Shown here: one piece after another, positions 37,373 to 49,600 of the stretch
Numbering within the stretch: position 1 is the first letter of the stretch
How the letters are laid out: each line of letters opens with the position of its first letter
DNA from: Adiantum capillus-veneris
Taxonomy: Eukaryota; Streptophyta; Polypodiopsida; Polypodiales; Pteridaceae
Assembly (NCBI GenBank): GCA_014529385.2
Contig: CM043943.1
Location: 101,175,355 to 101,239,354, forward strand
Length of the DNA stretch: 64,000 nt
Reading direction: 5' to 3'
Program-made: the position numbers and the translations under genes
Notes under the pieces: generated by a model
What the model saw: only the letters and a program-made list of their open reading frames with translations
The model's database searches: none
What the model was told of the DNA's origin: nothing

Positions 37373-37759
37373 ACCGGCCGTCTAATTGAGAGATCTCGAA
37401 GGATGACCTGTCACCGCCATCCACCTTTGCCGATTTCCAAACTTTTGTGGTTCACCAGCAGAAACCTCTAACATGGCCCTTATCCCCATCCCGTCGGGCA
37501 TGGAGTGCCCCAAAGGATCCCCTTGATGTAGACTCTATTTTTGTTATTGTTATTGGCCCAGACGGCTCCTCATCTGTTTATAGACAGAGACTGGAGGTGG
37601 CTCTAGCCTTATTCCTCTTAAGTTCTTTATTATAGAATTGCATGGAAATGGCCAGCGTCGGCTCTTGCGTAGGCCCCCATATGGTTTGAATGATGGTGGC
37701 ACGGTAGTGCGCCCCGACTAGCGCACCCCAGGACAAAAAACACTTGGGCACTTATCCGC

Positions 37760-37963
37760 GTGGGGCAATTTGATTGCCTTGATCAGACGGCTCTTTTGAA
37801 AATAGGGGCCTTACTATTGCTTGCCCTACTTGTCCTTTTTTTGGTATACCTATTATACGACAATCAGGTGCGAGGCACATCTGGGATGGCTATCTTCGCT
37901 CTGATGATGGAACGCTTTGCGGGCGCATGGGATCATCAAAGGGTAAGGGTACAAAATCACTAA
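37760..37963 (+). CDS. Small membrane protein ORF in the GC-rich block
   Basis: About 67 residues. A single strongly hydrophobic segment of about 23 residues (residues 12-35, rich in Leu) lies between a polar N-terminus and a charged C-terminus, so it would be a one-pass membrane protein. No family is recognised. Such small membrane proteins occur in plasmid-like and phage-like blocks, but function here is unknown. Confidence 0.35.
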   Translation: MGQFDCLDQTALLKIGALLLLALLVLFLVYLLYDNQVRGTSGMAIFALMMERFAGAWDHQRVRVQNH

Positions 37964-38117
37964 GAACTACCCCCCTACAAGGACGTTGCCAACTCCAGAC
38001 TACACTACACTTTATGAATACCCACCACGGTGGATCCCTTAAAAGGAGGTGGATGAGATATGCCAATAGATTGATTTGACAAGGTTCCACTTAGACTACA
38101 GAAGGGTGAGGTAATAA

Positions 38118-38448
38118 CAGTCACAGGTTACTACGGCTTAAAGAGTGCCACCAGTGTAGTGAAATATCCCTTAAGAATGGATTTTGAGGTGGTTCATTGG
38201 CCATTAGATTCATCCAACCTTAGGTGTTTTTTGTACTCTTTTATTTCCTACTGGCTCGAGACAATGCTGCTTCCCTTGCAATCACCAGAGATAAGATGGT
38301 ACAGATTACCCTTTACCTTGCGAGTAGTGGGACCTACCAAATACCTTTGGTGGACAAGTACGGTAAGTTTAAGGAGCCTCAGAATACCAAAAAGATATCT
38401 GAGGTTAGACGTTTTCCTACCCAGGGGTCTAAAGCCCTTGAGGTGTAG
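38118..38448 (+). pseudogene. Unrecognised ORF with frameshift
   Basis: From about 38,118 the reading 'VTGYYGLKSATSVVKYPLR' is in one frame. From about 38,224 a second frame continues with 'RDNAASLAITRDKMVQITLY' and 'YQIPLVDKYGKFKEP' to a TAG at 38,446-38,448. Both parts are protein-like and probably belong to one decayed gene. No domain is recognised. Confidence 0.4.
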
Positions 38449-38479
38449 CTAAGGCCTATGACTAGTTTGACCTCCCTGA

Positions 38480-38683
38480 CCTAAAGCACACGAAATAATC
38501 CAACAAGCCCAGATCCTTGAGAGGTCCTTGGTCACCCCAATGATTTTTCCGATCGCAAGCAGAATTGAGGGGGACCAAGAGGTCATGATCCTACGATACG
38601 TAAAAATCCTAGAGGCAAAAAGGAGGGCACGACAACGGGATCCTAAGCGGCACAACAAGATGGTCCCTTTATACAGGAAATAG
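38480..38683 (+). pseudogene. Unrecognised basic ORF, end of the block
   Basis: An open frame of 67 residues without an ATG start, with a helical, very basic C-terminus ('EAKRRARQRDPKRHNK'). It ends with TAG at 38,681. A further open frame follows in a shifted register to about 38,866. Nothing is recognised; it shares the composition of the block. Confidence 0.35.
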
Positions 38684-38838
38684 TAGTGGAGTCAAAGGGT
38701 TTTTTGGGACACAACCATACAACATAGATCATGTGGGAAATCCGATCAGTTCCATAAGGGAGCATAACAAGATTTTTGAAAGCTATTTTTTGGCTAACAC
38801 AACCATTCACTCAAGAATATTAAAAATGCTATGTTTTT

Positions 38839-38888
38839 GCTATGAGATGTTGTGACTTGTTTTTTCTATGAGATGTTGTGACTTGTAT
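38839..38888. repeat. Short tandem duplication
   Basis: The phrase 'ctatgagatgttgtgacttg' occurs twice in about 50 bases. Confidence 0.85.
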
Positions 38889-39546
38889 TTCGTGGATAAA
38901 TATGTGGGTGGATGTTTGACACTTTTACTCAAAAGGGACACATAGTGTTCAATGTTTTTTTTGTGGTAGGCACTATGGAAAGACCGTGCAAACCTCTCAA
39001 CCGGCATTGCATTAGCATAGAGATGAAAGAGAGGTGCTTTGAAAAATGCATTCCTCCCAAAATGCACTTCCATAGTTTGGAGGAGAAGTCTCATATCGGC
39101 GAGGGTTTGTGCTTTGCATTACTGCAATCACCATTGGGTTCTAAAACTATATTCCCATCCATCGGTGTTTCCTTCAAGCAATCATGCCATGAGATTACCA
39201 TACTCCACATTCATCATGTCAATTTAAAACCTAGAAAGTCACTATATACCCAAAGTCACTTTTTAAAAAGCACTTAAAATTAACGTCAAAACAACTCAAA
39301 ACTATACCCACTGTTCCATTGGATCCTACACTAGCATCTCAATACCAAATTTTTGGATGTCTCTTCCCACCTCCATTGATGGTTGTTCCTCCCCCTTCCT
39401 TTTTGGGGTGCATATGGAGGTTTCATCCCATACTAGTGGCCATAAAACATATTCATCGTAGATGTTTCCACCTTTGCTTTATCCCCATCCACCTCATTGT
39501 AAAGCCATTCATTAGGAGATTTTGGAGGTCATTTGGAGGGCCTTAT

Positions 39547-39599
<53 letters not shown>

Positions 39600-39934
39600 T
39601 TGCAGAAATGAGCAGCAACCTTACGTAACGTAGAAATGCATCAAAAATATCACAAAAATGAAAGAAACCATTTTAAAATATTGAGATTTGTTCCATTTTT
39701 GTAAGGTAACTTCCTCATCTCACAAAGTAGGGCCCACTGCCAGTAGCCGTCAAGTTGTTGAAACCTGACTTCTAATTAATAGCTAACTCTCTCCCTTCAT
39801 TAAAGGATATCCACTACCTTTATGAAAGGATTTTAAAAGTCCTTCTCCCTCCATTATAGCTATGGATTTGTCTTCTTCCCGCCAAAGAAGTTCTAGAGGT
39901 TTCTCTACAATGTCCCCAACTAACCTCACCATTA
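38889..39934. other. No gene recognised; GA microsatellite
   Basis: Short ORFs (38,912-39,277 and 39,319-39,633) have no recognisable character. A GA run lies at about 39,549-39,596. Confidence 0.4.
39549..39596. repeat. (GA)n microsatellite
   Basis: About 23 GA units. Confidence 0.97.
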
Positions 39935-41182
39935 GTGTGCCAAAAAGAACCATGTAGTAGCACAAGCACTATCTCAATCTCAAACTCTCTCACTACAGAT
40001 AATAGGTGGCAAGAGCAAAGGATAAGCAAAGGTTCTTGGGTTCTTATGCAGCCAAGAAGGAGAAAACGCGCGAAAGCAACAAATATGTTTCGTTCTACAT
40101 GGAAAGCAAGAGTTTTAAATTTCAAAGTCGAGGTTGGTAAGAAGACTGTGAAAGAGGTCTTTGTTCAACATGTTTTCACTCATCTGATGTGATTGCTAAT
40201 GGTGTTGATGTCTCCAAGGTGCACAATCCACAGTGCAACTGTGAGTTAATTATTTAGCACTCCTCTATAAATGTTATCTTACATTTCAAATGTGAATTTG
40301 TTTTTTCTTCTCTTATTATAGATACTTAAATAGGTTATACAGATGTTTGTATTTAGCTCTATTCTTTTACATTCACAGATGTTTATCCTTCCTCATATGA
40401 GGAATGGGAGCCATTGGAGTGCATTATAGGTCTCATCTCTGTGACCCATGCTCATATTGGGGTCTTGCAAATATGCAGATAGAACTAGCAAAAGCCTTGG
40501 AGACGAGGGTATTTTCTTCTATGACCATTTCTACCAGCTCAATCAAAGGAATCAGAGAGGTTTATTGGTGAAGATTTCACTACCAACCAATTGGAACTTC
40601 ATGGATTGGCCCATTCCCGACACAACAATGAGTGAGGCATTGAGGAGCAGGCTCTATAGGGATGTTCATAGGTCTCTCCAAAACTCTATACCCACTAAAT
40701 TGGTGAAACTTGCAAATTTATGTCCTGTTGGTCTCTTTGTTGAGTTATTTCATACCTGCAATGTGAATGTTTCTAAAACTATGCTGCTTTGCAAATTATT
40801 TGATTCCCTCTTGTCTGATAAGCTTCTTGATCGAGGGTGGTATGTGAAAGAAACAGATGGCATATGTTGCGAGATTTCTCTTGACACTTTCATTGTCAAG
40901 TATATACTTGTGACACAGACATTAATAATCTCCTTTTGGTACAAGTGTTCTCACAATGTTGAAGGTTGATATGTGCCTATGGATCAAGAAGCAGCAAGTT
41001 TGGCAAACAATGTTGTCATAGGCGTGGAAGTGGTGGACAAAGACCTACATCTTATGACAGTAATTACAATAAGGCATCAATGCAATCTTTTGCAACTTTG
41101 ACATGACATAGTGGAGAAGACTGCCAACATTGACTCCGTAAACTTTTATTTCTTGTTGTGCGGACGAAGAGTAATGCAATGA
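39935..41182 (+). pseudogene. Decayed BAH-like gene, copy 1
   Basis: Homologous along its length to the intact gene at 54,751-56,055. Exon 1 (39,935 to about 40,240) shares the pattern 'KGSWVLMQP...KEVFVQHVF' with 'KGTWILMQQ...KEVLVQHVY' and ends at a donor 'CAACT|GTGAGT'. An acceptor at about 40,378 opens exon 2 with 'VYPSSYEEWEPLECI'. After a frameshift near 40,445 the frame runs 'GIFFYDHFY' to 'VKYILVTQTLIISFWY'. A TGA near 40,966 interrupts it, and the same frame resumes with 'VPMDQEAASL'. One more frameshift in exon 1 and a later stop confirm decay. In the intact copy this N-terminal half resembles a BAH domain, a nucleosome-binding module. It forms the left member of a decayed cluster with the HAD and H3/Ulp1 pseudogenes. 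Confidence 0.75.
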
Positions 41183-41314
41183 AGGGAGAAGCATTTTCTG
41201 TGTGGAGATCTTTCTGGTTGTATTCAAATTGTGCCCATGTAATCTAGCCTGAATGGCTTCTACAAAATGTAACTTTTTTGACTAGTTTAATATTAATATC
41301 AAGTGTTTGTTCAA

Positions 41315-41316
<2 letters not shown>

Positions 41317-41377
<61 letters not shown>
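41317..41377. repeat. (CT)n microsatellite
   Basis: About 30 CT units between the BAH-like and HAD pseudogenes. Confidence 0.97.
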
Positions 41378-41379
<2 letters not shown>

Positions 41380-41439
41380 AGTATTTGAAACACATAGACA
41401 GGTAGACATTATCAATTTAATGTATAAACAATGAATTAC

Positions 41440-42636
41440 TAAGTACCTTTGTAAGTACAAATTCCGATGTGCTCAATGGGCTTAAGTACATTCCTTGCGA
41501 GTATGGGACTAAAATGTCCTGTAGGTAAAGATCGTGAAGATGCCCTTCAAATGAAGGTGGAGAAATAGTAGTGCCGGCTGGATTTATGTGGTGTGTCATC
41601 AATCAACAAAGTATTGAGAGCATCATAAGGCACATTGATTTGTTCAAAGGGCTTGTAGAAAATTGGTACATTAGCTTTAATTGGGTGGAAATGTCCCACA
41701 ATGATATTATAATTTCTTTGACTATACAGAAACTAAAAATCAAATCTCTGAGAATTTCAGCCAAACTACAAACTATGGAAACAAGGGGATTCAAGTTTTG
41801 GGCCTGCATTGAAGACCAGATAGCAACCCTAAACCGTGGAATCAAAACATCCAAAAATTCCTTTGTGCCTGGGCAAATTACTACTCTGAGATTTCCCAAG
41901 CAAAAACTACATAAATCAAAGATCTCTGTATGTACACTGTACGGCTGTCGCAGCAGCAACAATCCATTGAGATCCAAAATAATTAGTCTCTACAATCATT
42001 GTGTGCATACATATAAGTAGTTAGAAACAAAAAAAGAGTATATTATTTAAATACAATGGATATTACCGGAACAACCATATCTACTTGAAGCAAGAGTCCG
42101 TATTGGTCATTTCTAATGTTGACATTCTGTTGTTGAGTGTCGATGTTCCCTTTTGTATTGCCAAGGGTATCCACCTCTTGTGGTTGTGCAGTACGGAACT
42201 CTTGTGTTTCCATGGCGGAATGGTTAACTTGTTCTATTGTCTATTCTTGTCTTTGATTTGCAACATTGGCCTCCTCCTCTACATGGTGTAGACACTCTGT
42301 ATCTTCTCTTAGCTCTGAAGAGATCTTCACTTTAGCAATTACAGGAGCTTGGACTCCCTCATATTGATCATGTGCCTCATCTTGTGCCACAATAAAAGGC
42401 ACTCCCAAATCCTCCTCTACTTGGCCTAGACCCTTTGTTGCATTCCTCGGCTCTGAAGAGCATTTTACATCTGCATTTTCAAGAGCTTGGTCTACTTCAC
42501 ATTGATCAACCCCAACTTCCATTTCAGTCACTCCAACTACAAAGTAAACCAGTGTCTGTTCCTCTAATATGGGGTCAGTTTTACGGATTTGGTTTCCAGT
42601 GGTGGAAACTGGCATGACTTGCTCATCACCGGCCAT
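41440..42636 (-). pseudogene. HAD-fold (FCP1/NIF-like) phosphatase, decayed
   Basis: Read on the minus strand, exon 1 starts at ATG 42,636 with a long acidic region containing two related segments of about 50 residues. An in-frame TAG at 42,241-42,243 interrupts it, and the frame continues to a donor 'GTTCCG|GTAATA' near 42,066. The acceptor at 41,990 opens 'RLIILDLNGLLLL', a clear HAD motif I with DLN in place of DxD. Next comes 'PGTKEFLDVLIPRFRVAIWSS' (motif II region with Ser) and, in a shifted frame near 41,615, 'NTLLIDDTPHK', the motif IV DD. The tail 'FEGHLHDLYLQDILVPY' fits the end of such domains. The stop and at least two frameshifts make it a pseudogene. It has the same plan (acidic N-terminus, then DLNG-type HAD) as the pseudogene at 10,473-12,090. 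Related live proteins are protein phosphatases. Confidence 0.75.
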
Positions 42637-42849
42637 TGTTAAAGTTATTATATGGTCGTCGACAAAACTGTCTTCTGCATCTAAAACTCTTGGAGTTCAA
42701 AGAGATAGTAGATGTTGAATCATTGATGCGTGGTACCTTTGTAAATATTCCAATGTATAATTTTCCACAGCATTCTGCAAAATTAGGTTAACTTGTGGTC
42801 AATACTTCAATTAAGAATAGCACCAAGTTGGTCCAAACCATAGCACGGA

Positions 42850-44281
42850 ATACCTTAGACATAAATGGATTCAAAGCATAAAAACTCTGTAGTATGTACT
42901 CTGCATGGGGAAGATATCTTCAACCACAGGAGTTTAGATCTGTTTGATTAGGCACTTTGACAGCTTTAAAAGTTTCCCTGTAGAGTTCATGATTTCCACA
43001 AAGCCTTCCACAGACGTGAAGTAATCTTTTTACACATCTATGAATAGTGAAAGTTATTTGTTATTAACAATATTGAGGTCATCATCCATAGCCCAAATAA
43101 AAACTCAAGGTTACATCAACATTCACACTCTTATCTCTGAATGTGTTCCTCGTATGGAGTTGATAGTCCATACCACTTGTTTGTCCAGTTCAATGCATAC
43201 AAGGCTCCAATGATTATTTAATTTGTATGGAAACACTAGAGTTGTGAACTGAAGCATTGGACAATGGAAAAACCATCTCTCCGACATGCCATGAGGGGTG
43301 TTTTTTATTCGGAGTGGCACAGACAATTGTGGATCTAAAACATGTATTTTAGTATGGCTTTGTTGAGGGAGGTGGCTCTTTATTAAGCTACAATCAAGAA
43401 AAAGGATTTAATTAGAGACCAAATACAAAAGTAAAGTATCTTAGGTAGAGAAGAGCGCCTACTTTAGGCATAAATAAACAATAGAGTCTGTAATTTGTGC
43501 ATTGGGATCTTTCAAAATTCCAATATCAACAGAATCCAGAGCTAATTGCGAAGTACCATCAACAAGGGGAATGATTGCTAACAGTCCTTCTTTCATGGAA
43601 TGTAAAATATCGTTGTTTCTTGCATTTAAGTATGTGTTAACTTGCCCATAATTTCTCCTCTGTGCCTCTTCATTAGTAGCAGCAGTCTCTTTCCTCTTTA
43701 ATTTATCTGATTCCAGGTAACGTCTTTCTTCTTGCTCAGCTCTGGCTCTAGTGTTCACATCATGAGTAACCTCATGAATCTTAACCCCATGATCATGTCG
43801 GCCTGGTGGTATTAGCCATATATCCTTGATTTTAGGGTCAATAAACTCATTAGGGATGAGGAGCTTATCATATCTCCAACGTACTCTCTTGAGCATCTCA
43901 TTGTCCTTGTCCATACCCGGTGAGAATGAGCAACAACAATGGTGATATCATTAAAGTACTCCAATAAAAAATCTCATGTTGCTTCTTACAGAGTAGGGCA
44001 AAAACCTTCCATCTCATTGTACCAGCACATGCTTCCTCGCAAATTTGCCTTACTGCTGTTTGAAAAGGAAGTTTAGGGACACAAATCTCAATACATTTCT
44101 GAGATTTTTTGATCTCTCTAAATAAACCCATGTTTCTCTGAATATTCTTCATTCTTGGTCCCTTCAATATCTTCATTGGTTTACCTGAACTTTTCTTCTT
44201 AATAACAGACCTTCCACATGCTTTCTTTGCAAGCCCTGGTCCTTTCCCTCCCTTCCTTGCTATTGCCTTTGTTCTTGCCAT
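42850..44281 (-). pseudogene. Decayed histone H3-Ulp1 protease fusion, copy 1
   Basis: Read on the minus strand, it starts 'MARTKAIARKGGKG', a histone H3 tail start. The fold shows 'VPKLPFQTAVRQICEEA' and 'MRWK'. Then, in a second frame and across two premature stops, comes 'DFLLEYFNDITIVVAHSHRV', and in a third frame 'MDKDNEMLKRVRWRY'. These together align along the whole H3 fold of the copy at 58,486. A long charged linker follows (to 43,459). The protease half retains 'NNHWSLV' with 'TINSI' 17 residues after the His (about 43,140-43,230) and 'VPNQTDLNSCG' (about 42,921-42,950), where the Trp after CG has become TGA. The expected catalytic Asp is Asn, as in copy 2. The decay is old, but the domain order is the same as in copy 2. 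Confidence 0.85.
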
Positions 44282-44305
44282 TCCACTGTAAGAGATAAAT
44301 GCAAA

Positions 44306-44308
<3 letters not shown>

Positions 44309-44397
<89 letters not shown>
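44309..44397. repeat. (CT)n(GT)n compound microsatellite
   Basis: A CT run (44,309-44,363) passes directly into a GT run (44,364-44,397). It lies at the left edge of the Penelope-like element. Confidence 0.97.
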
Positions 44398-44398
<1 letters not shown>

Positions 44399-44402
44399 TC
44401 TT

Positions 44403-46634
44403 TATCCTTCTAGAGATAATCGGACTCTCTATCCTATTTACCATAATTTAACCCTCGGGTATACTTTAACCCTTGGCAATTATTGACTTTCAAAATTTAC
44501 CAACTATACAAAGTATACCTTGCTCTCCTTAAAAAAATTGCTATCTACTATATGCCCCACCACATGGGTTACATGCATGAATTGCTACTTACATAAAAGT
44601 GCCTTGTGGTTACGTTTTTTCATAATTGGTTTGTACAAAAGGATTTAACCAATATTATGTAACTTTGGTCGACATGAGTGCCTTGATTATTCTGACAATC
44701 TGGACGTGGGTGGATGCATTTTCTTTCCCACCCTTCTGATGCGCTCTATTTTGGGATGGTGGAAGCATGGACGTCACTCTGTACTTGGGGGAATCGGTGG
44801 TGATTAAAGGCACTACTATTTTCGTGTGATCCTTTCTGGGATATAGGCCTGGCTAAGCAGGATTCCAGGAGATTGTTGTGCTATATAAGGTGAGCTACAA
44901 GCTCACTTGGTATTCATTCTGCAAGTGTGTGTGTGCTCTCTCATTGTGTGTATACTCTATATTGGTATGTTCATCATACAAAGCTACACTTGAGGGTCTA
45001 CAAAGTATGGCCCCTAGCAAGAAAAACATGGTGGATACTACTGAGGTAAGGAGGAAATATTATTTTTTTGCTTCAAACATTTTTTATATTGTTTCGGGTA
45101 AGGCATGATATGTCCTCCCAAGGGGAGGGAATTGGACTTATTGTTGCAGCAAGAGCTGACGGTATTGAAAATGAATTTAATGAAGCTTGTAATTTTAGGA
45201 ATTGAGGGGTTATTCTCATACTACTGCTCTTTCGGTTCTTTTCTGATAAAAAGTGTTGCATAGATTCGTTTGGTTGGGGTTTTTGCTTGCCAACCAATCC
45301 GGTACCAATAACTCTTTGCATAGCTAGCTGGCTAGTGCTTTATGCAGCCCTATGTAGGGAAGTTTTTGCTGGTCTTGGGTGATACTAAGAGTTAGTATCC
45401 GCTAGCTTGCATACTATGTATATGGGTGTTATGATTGCCTTTAGTATCCACTAGCTTGTATACTATATATACAGGTGGTATGTATACAGGTGTTATGATT
45501 GTTATCCATACAAGTGTTATGATTGCATACTATGTATAGAGGTAGTTCTGGATGTATAAAGACAGCCGGAGCCGTTGGTATTGATGACAAAATGATAGTA
45601 ATGATCGGCAACAGCTTCTCTTACTTCTCTTGTTTTTGAGGTTTTAGTTAAGGCTTGCTGATCAAGGCATTGAAAAATGACGCTTAAAACTCTTAATAAT
45701 GCTCTTCTAGTACTGGTCTTCTCAGTTATCTGAACATAAGTATACTAGTTGGTCTCTGGCGGACAGCTAGCTTGCATAATATAATTAATTATTGTTTTTG
45801 AACCATTTGGCTTGCCTGTATCTCAATGGGGTAGTCTCCCCCACCTTCTTTGCTGGGAAGATGAAAACATAATACTATACCTGCTCAGGAGGAGATTTTA
45901 AATTGGAGTATTGAGGTAAGGCCTTTTTTGCATGTCTATGGATATACAGGATAGATGTTACTTATGTGAACAATTACTGGTTGTGGTCTTTTTCGGCCAT
46001 TGGAAGGTAAGTGTATTTGTTGTTTTTGGGTGGCAGCTAGCTTTCAAAATTGGAGTATTTTTTTCGAATCGGATTGCTTGCATATCTCTTGATATCGTGG
46101 TGTTGTTCCCCCACCTTCTTTGCTGGGATGAGTAAACATGATACTATACCTTCTCATAAGTGCAGTCTACAAGCAAGAATATTGGGCGTAGATTTTCTTG
46201 GCCTGTCTATAGATAGATTAGCTAGATGTTTCATATAAACACATGTTCGCATTTCAAAACATGGATTCCAATTGGTGGCACCAATTATTGAACCGGATAA
46301 AGGTGGATTTTTGGTATGAATATAGGGCAATGAAATATGGGAAACTATTTGTACCTGATGGTTTCTTACAATTGCTGCTCTTTTTGCCAGAATCAAACAT
46401 TTTTAGATGTAGCTTCATTTGAAAATAATGCTGCATCTGGGACTGTGATATAGTATTCGGCCTAAATTTTGGTCGGGTTCGACCATATAACCAGTCATTT
46501 TGGGAGGCTATTAATCGCCTATGTTCAGTATCTTGTCCTCTTTATGGTATATAGGAGCTGTTGTTATTGATTCTGCTTCACACTTACTTCTCCTTTATAT
46601 GGTATATATAATGTAATTGTTCAAGTGGGAGTTG
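44403..46634 (+). repeat. Left pseudo-LTR
   Basis: About 2.23 kb, homologous to 51,999-54,207. It begins 'tatccttctagagataa' directly after a microsatellite and ends 'gttcaagtgggagttg'. It contains a TATA box, a short first exon and a splice donor. The end passes straight into unique internal sequence, whereas the right copy ends next to a CT run. Confidence 0.9.
44881..44910 (+). promoter_or_regulatory. TATA box and small hairpin in the left pseudo-LTR
   Basis: 'ctatataa' at 44,881-44,888 is followed at once by the perfect inverted repeat 'gtgagc-tacaa-gctcac'. A 5' leader of about 110 bases leads to the ATG at 45,007. The same arrangement is kept in the right pseudo-LTR (TATA at 52,477). 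Confidence 0.65.
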
Positions 46635-49600
46635 TTTATTGCAGTTACTCTTACCTACTACTTGGTTTACCATCAACTAAACTATCCAACTGGTGCTTCA
46701 TACGTGGATGATGCTACAGTTGGGACTATTATATTATATTCATCTCGGTCTTAGGTATGGCTATTGGAGGTAGAATTTCTTTTACTATTTTTTTGTTGAG
46801 AAAAATAATTATGTTGCATGTATACATTTGGTCGATGCTTGCCTTGTCGTTGGTAGATACCGGCGGGAATCTCTTACTGATGCTCCTCTAGTTCTGACTT
46901 TTTCAGCCATTCGAAGTTTGAATACAAACTGGGGTACTTGGGAGAATACGTCTGGCTTGGAGGTGGGTATTACAGTTTCTGTTACATGTTACTCGGTTTA
47001 CCAGCAGCAATTATGTAGAGCTGGGATTTATTTTGTCAATGATGCTGTATCTGGGACTGATATACAGTTTTCAAGCCCCAATTTGTTTTGGGTGTGACCA
47101 TATTTCCGATCATTATGTGTTGGTATGAACCACCTATGGGATTTCTCTTATCCTCTGTATGGTATGTAGGACTATTGTATAGTATTCGGCCCAGGATATA
47201 GTGTGGGTTGACCTTATATCTGGTCTTTTTTGCTGGTATTAATTGGCTTTCCACTTCTCCTCTCTATAGTGTGTATAAACCTTTTATCTACTTGGATATG
47301 GTTGGGAAGCTGATGGGCTTTCCACTGGTTTATCTGGTATGGAATAATGAGTGATTGGTTCTAATGGTGTTTGTAGAACAGGTGGGTAATGGGCTCACAC
47401 TATTGATCAAAAAATTATGTCTTCTAGTGCTTGTCCTTGAAATATTCTCTAAATTCCGTTTGCTTTTATATTCGCTCTTCATCTGGGTTGTATGGGCTCC
47501 TTTATCGGCCTAGACTTGGATTTCACATAAATTTAACCCAATTGGCTAGTCGGTGGTAATTACCTGGAGGAAGAAATAACTAAAAAACTCTTTTATTGTA
47601 CATAACCAATAAAGGTTTACATAGAACTTTGACTTTAATAAATACATTGAATTAATTATCTAAAGAAAGTCTTCTGGAAACTAATGGGCTTAAGGAAGTA
47701 TGAGCTTCTTTTAGTTGATTATGTATGTCAATTAAGGAAATTTTTAGGCTCTATTTCACGTTTGAATTTTGGTATTAAACTTTGAATTGGAAGGAATACT
47801 ATACATTTTGAAAAATTTAACCTAGCACTTTGATAATTTGTTTCTAGAAATCACGGACTTTAAGAGCGCTATTACACATCATTTTCATTTAAATAGCATA
47901 GTTTTCTTCTTAAGTTAGTACCAAGGTGACATGGATGACAACTAGATCACCCCAGTTACCTGTTATGCGGTTTGAAAACTAACGAGCGACGAATAGTTTG
48001 TTTTCTTACTGTGGATGCAGGTAAGGGTGTCCCTTCGATCCTTGGCTCCTGTTTGAGAAGTTGGAATGTTGTTCACTTATATTGTCACACTAATCAGGAC
48101 CTTCTTACCCTATTATGGCCTGATACTGAGGTGTATTTGTTTGGATTTTCAGTCGAAAGGAATACATGATTTGATACTTTGAACTATAGACCTTGGTATT
48201 TGTAGTTTTTTGCATGTGTTATGTATATTGATAATAGTATAAACTCTCTCCTTAAGCACATGGGTGCCTTTGGGTTTTACCTATGTCACCAAGACCTAGT
48301 CTGCAGGATTTATATCCTTAGGAGATGCAACTTGCGAACGGATTTTCTAGGGTAGGGGGTATCCCACACAACCGCTACGACCTTTGTCTTGGTTGGCTTT
48401 TAGGATGGAATACTTACCAATTCCTCTTTAGATCTTACTGGTATTGATATTTTTAACTTTAGATTGTCCCTATCTCTGCTGCTCTTGACCTATCCACCCT
48501 ACCCTTCTCCCCGGAATCCATGCTCATGATTAAACTTATCCACGACCCTTTGGCAATTTCTCTTCAAAACCAATTCTCAAAGGTTACAAATACCCATGAC
48601 TCTATCATGAATCTATTAACCTTTAATGACTGGGTACTTATCCTTTCCAATCTGGTTGCTGAGTCAAAAGAAGGAATACTTCACCTTCAGAAGTTGGCTT
48701 CTAACCTTGCTGCCATTGAAATGAGTCATAAGTTAGATCTTCTACAGTTCTCGGCTAAAGGAGCCGACCTTTCTAACTTTATCAGGAAACTTTGTGGCCT
48801 TGCTTCCTGTTTTTCTACCACTAAATCTTTTGATCCCGCTAAGGCTCCAAAAGGCCTCTTTTGTAGGGATGATGCTACTGTAGAAGCAGTCAAAAGCTTT
48901 CAACGGGGACTTAGTTCGTTTAGTGAAACTTCTTACTGGATATGGTTCCAAAATTCTCGGAGTGTTTTCCCTTCCTCCCTCCAAGACAGATTGCTATTGA
49001 AGGAATTGAGCTTGACCATCAGCTTTGGGAGCTTCAAAATAAAGCTTTTGTGGTACCCATCTCAATTGAGACTTGGGTTTTTCTTGCAGCCCTACCTGCC
49101 TCCACTAGTGAAGATTTTTGACTGGAGACCCTCAAAGGAGTTCAGTTCTTGGACAAAGGTGATGTAATAGAAGCACCTTTTAGTATGCATTTCTTGGATT
49201 CCAGAAAATGCCCTATCTTGTCTGGCATTTATGCTAGAACCAAGGGGACAATGACCTTTTCTAAATAGAGAAGTGAATTATATTCAGAATCTATCTGGAT
49301 TATCTACCCCCCTACATCAAATGTGCTTGCAAAAGATTTTAGATGTGAAAGTTGATTGTAAAAGCAACATCCTTTGGTTCGATCATGCAATTTGGTTCCT
49401 CCTCAACCATCTGGAGGACCTCTTCCCATCTCACACGGGAGAGCATTTTCTACCTATTATTTGCTCTTGGCTTAGTGACCAAGCTAAGGAAGCTGTGCGA
49501 GCCCAAATCACTTACCTTCACTTTAGGAATTTCATGTACGAGGCTTTGAAAGAACTAAAATTAGATGCATCAAGCCTAAAGGCATGTTAAATTGGAGGCT

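Noticed and set aside
42241-42636. Acidic ORF as the C-terminal tail of the H3/Ulp1 pseudogene
   Set aside because: It starts with its own ATG, continues in frame past a stop and splices into the HAD domain, so it is the N-terminus of the HAD pseudogene.
44199-44444. ORF with His-Thr and Arg-Glu repeats
   Set aside because: Translation of the CT/GT microsatellite joined to the H3 gene start in another frame.
44403-46634. Hammerhead ribozyme in the pseudo-LTR
   Set aside because: I looked for the conserved CTGATGA and GAAA cores in suitable spacing and did not find them; a covariance search would be needed to exclude it fully.
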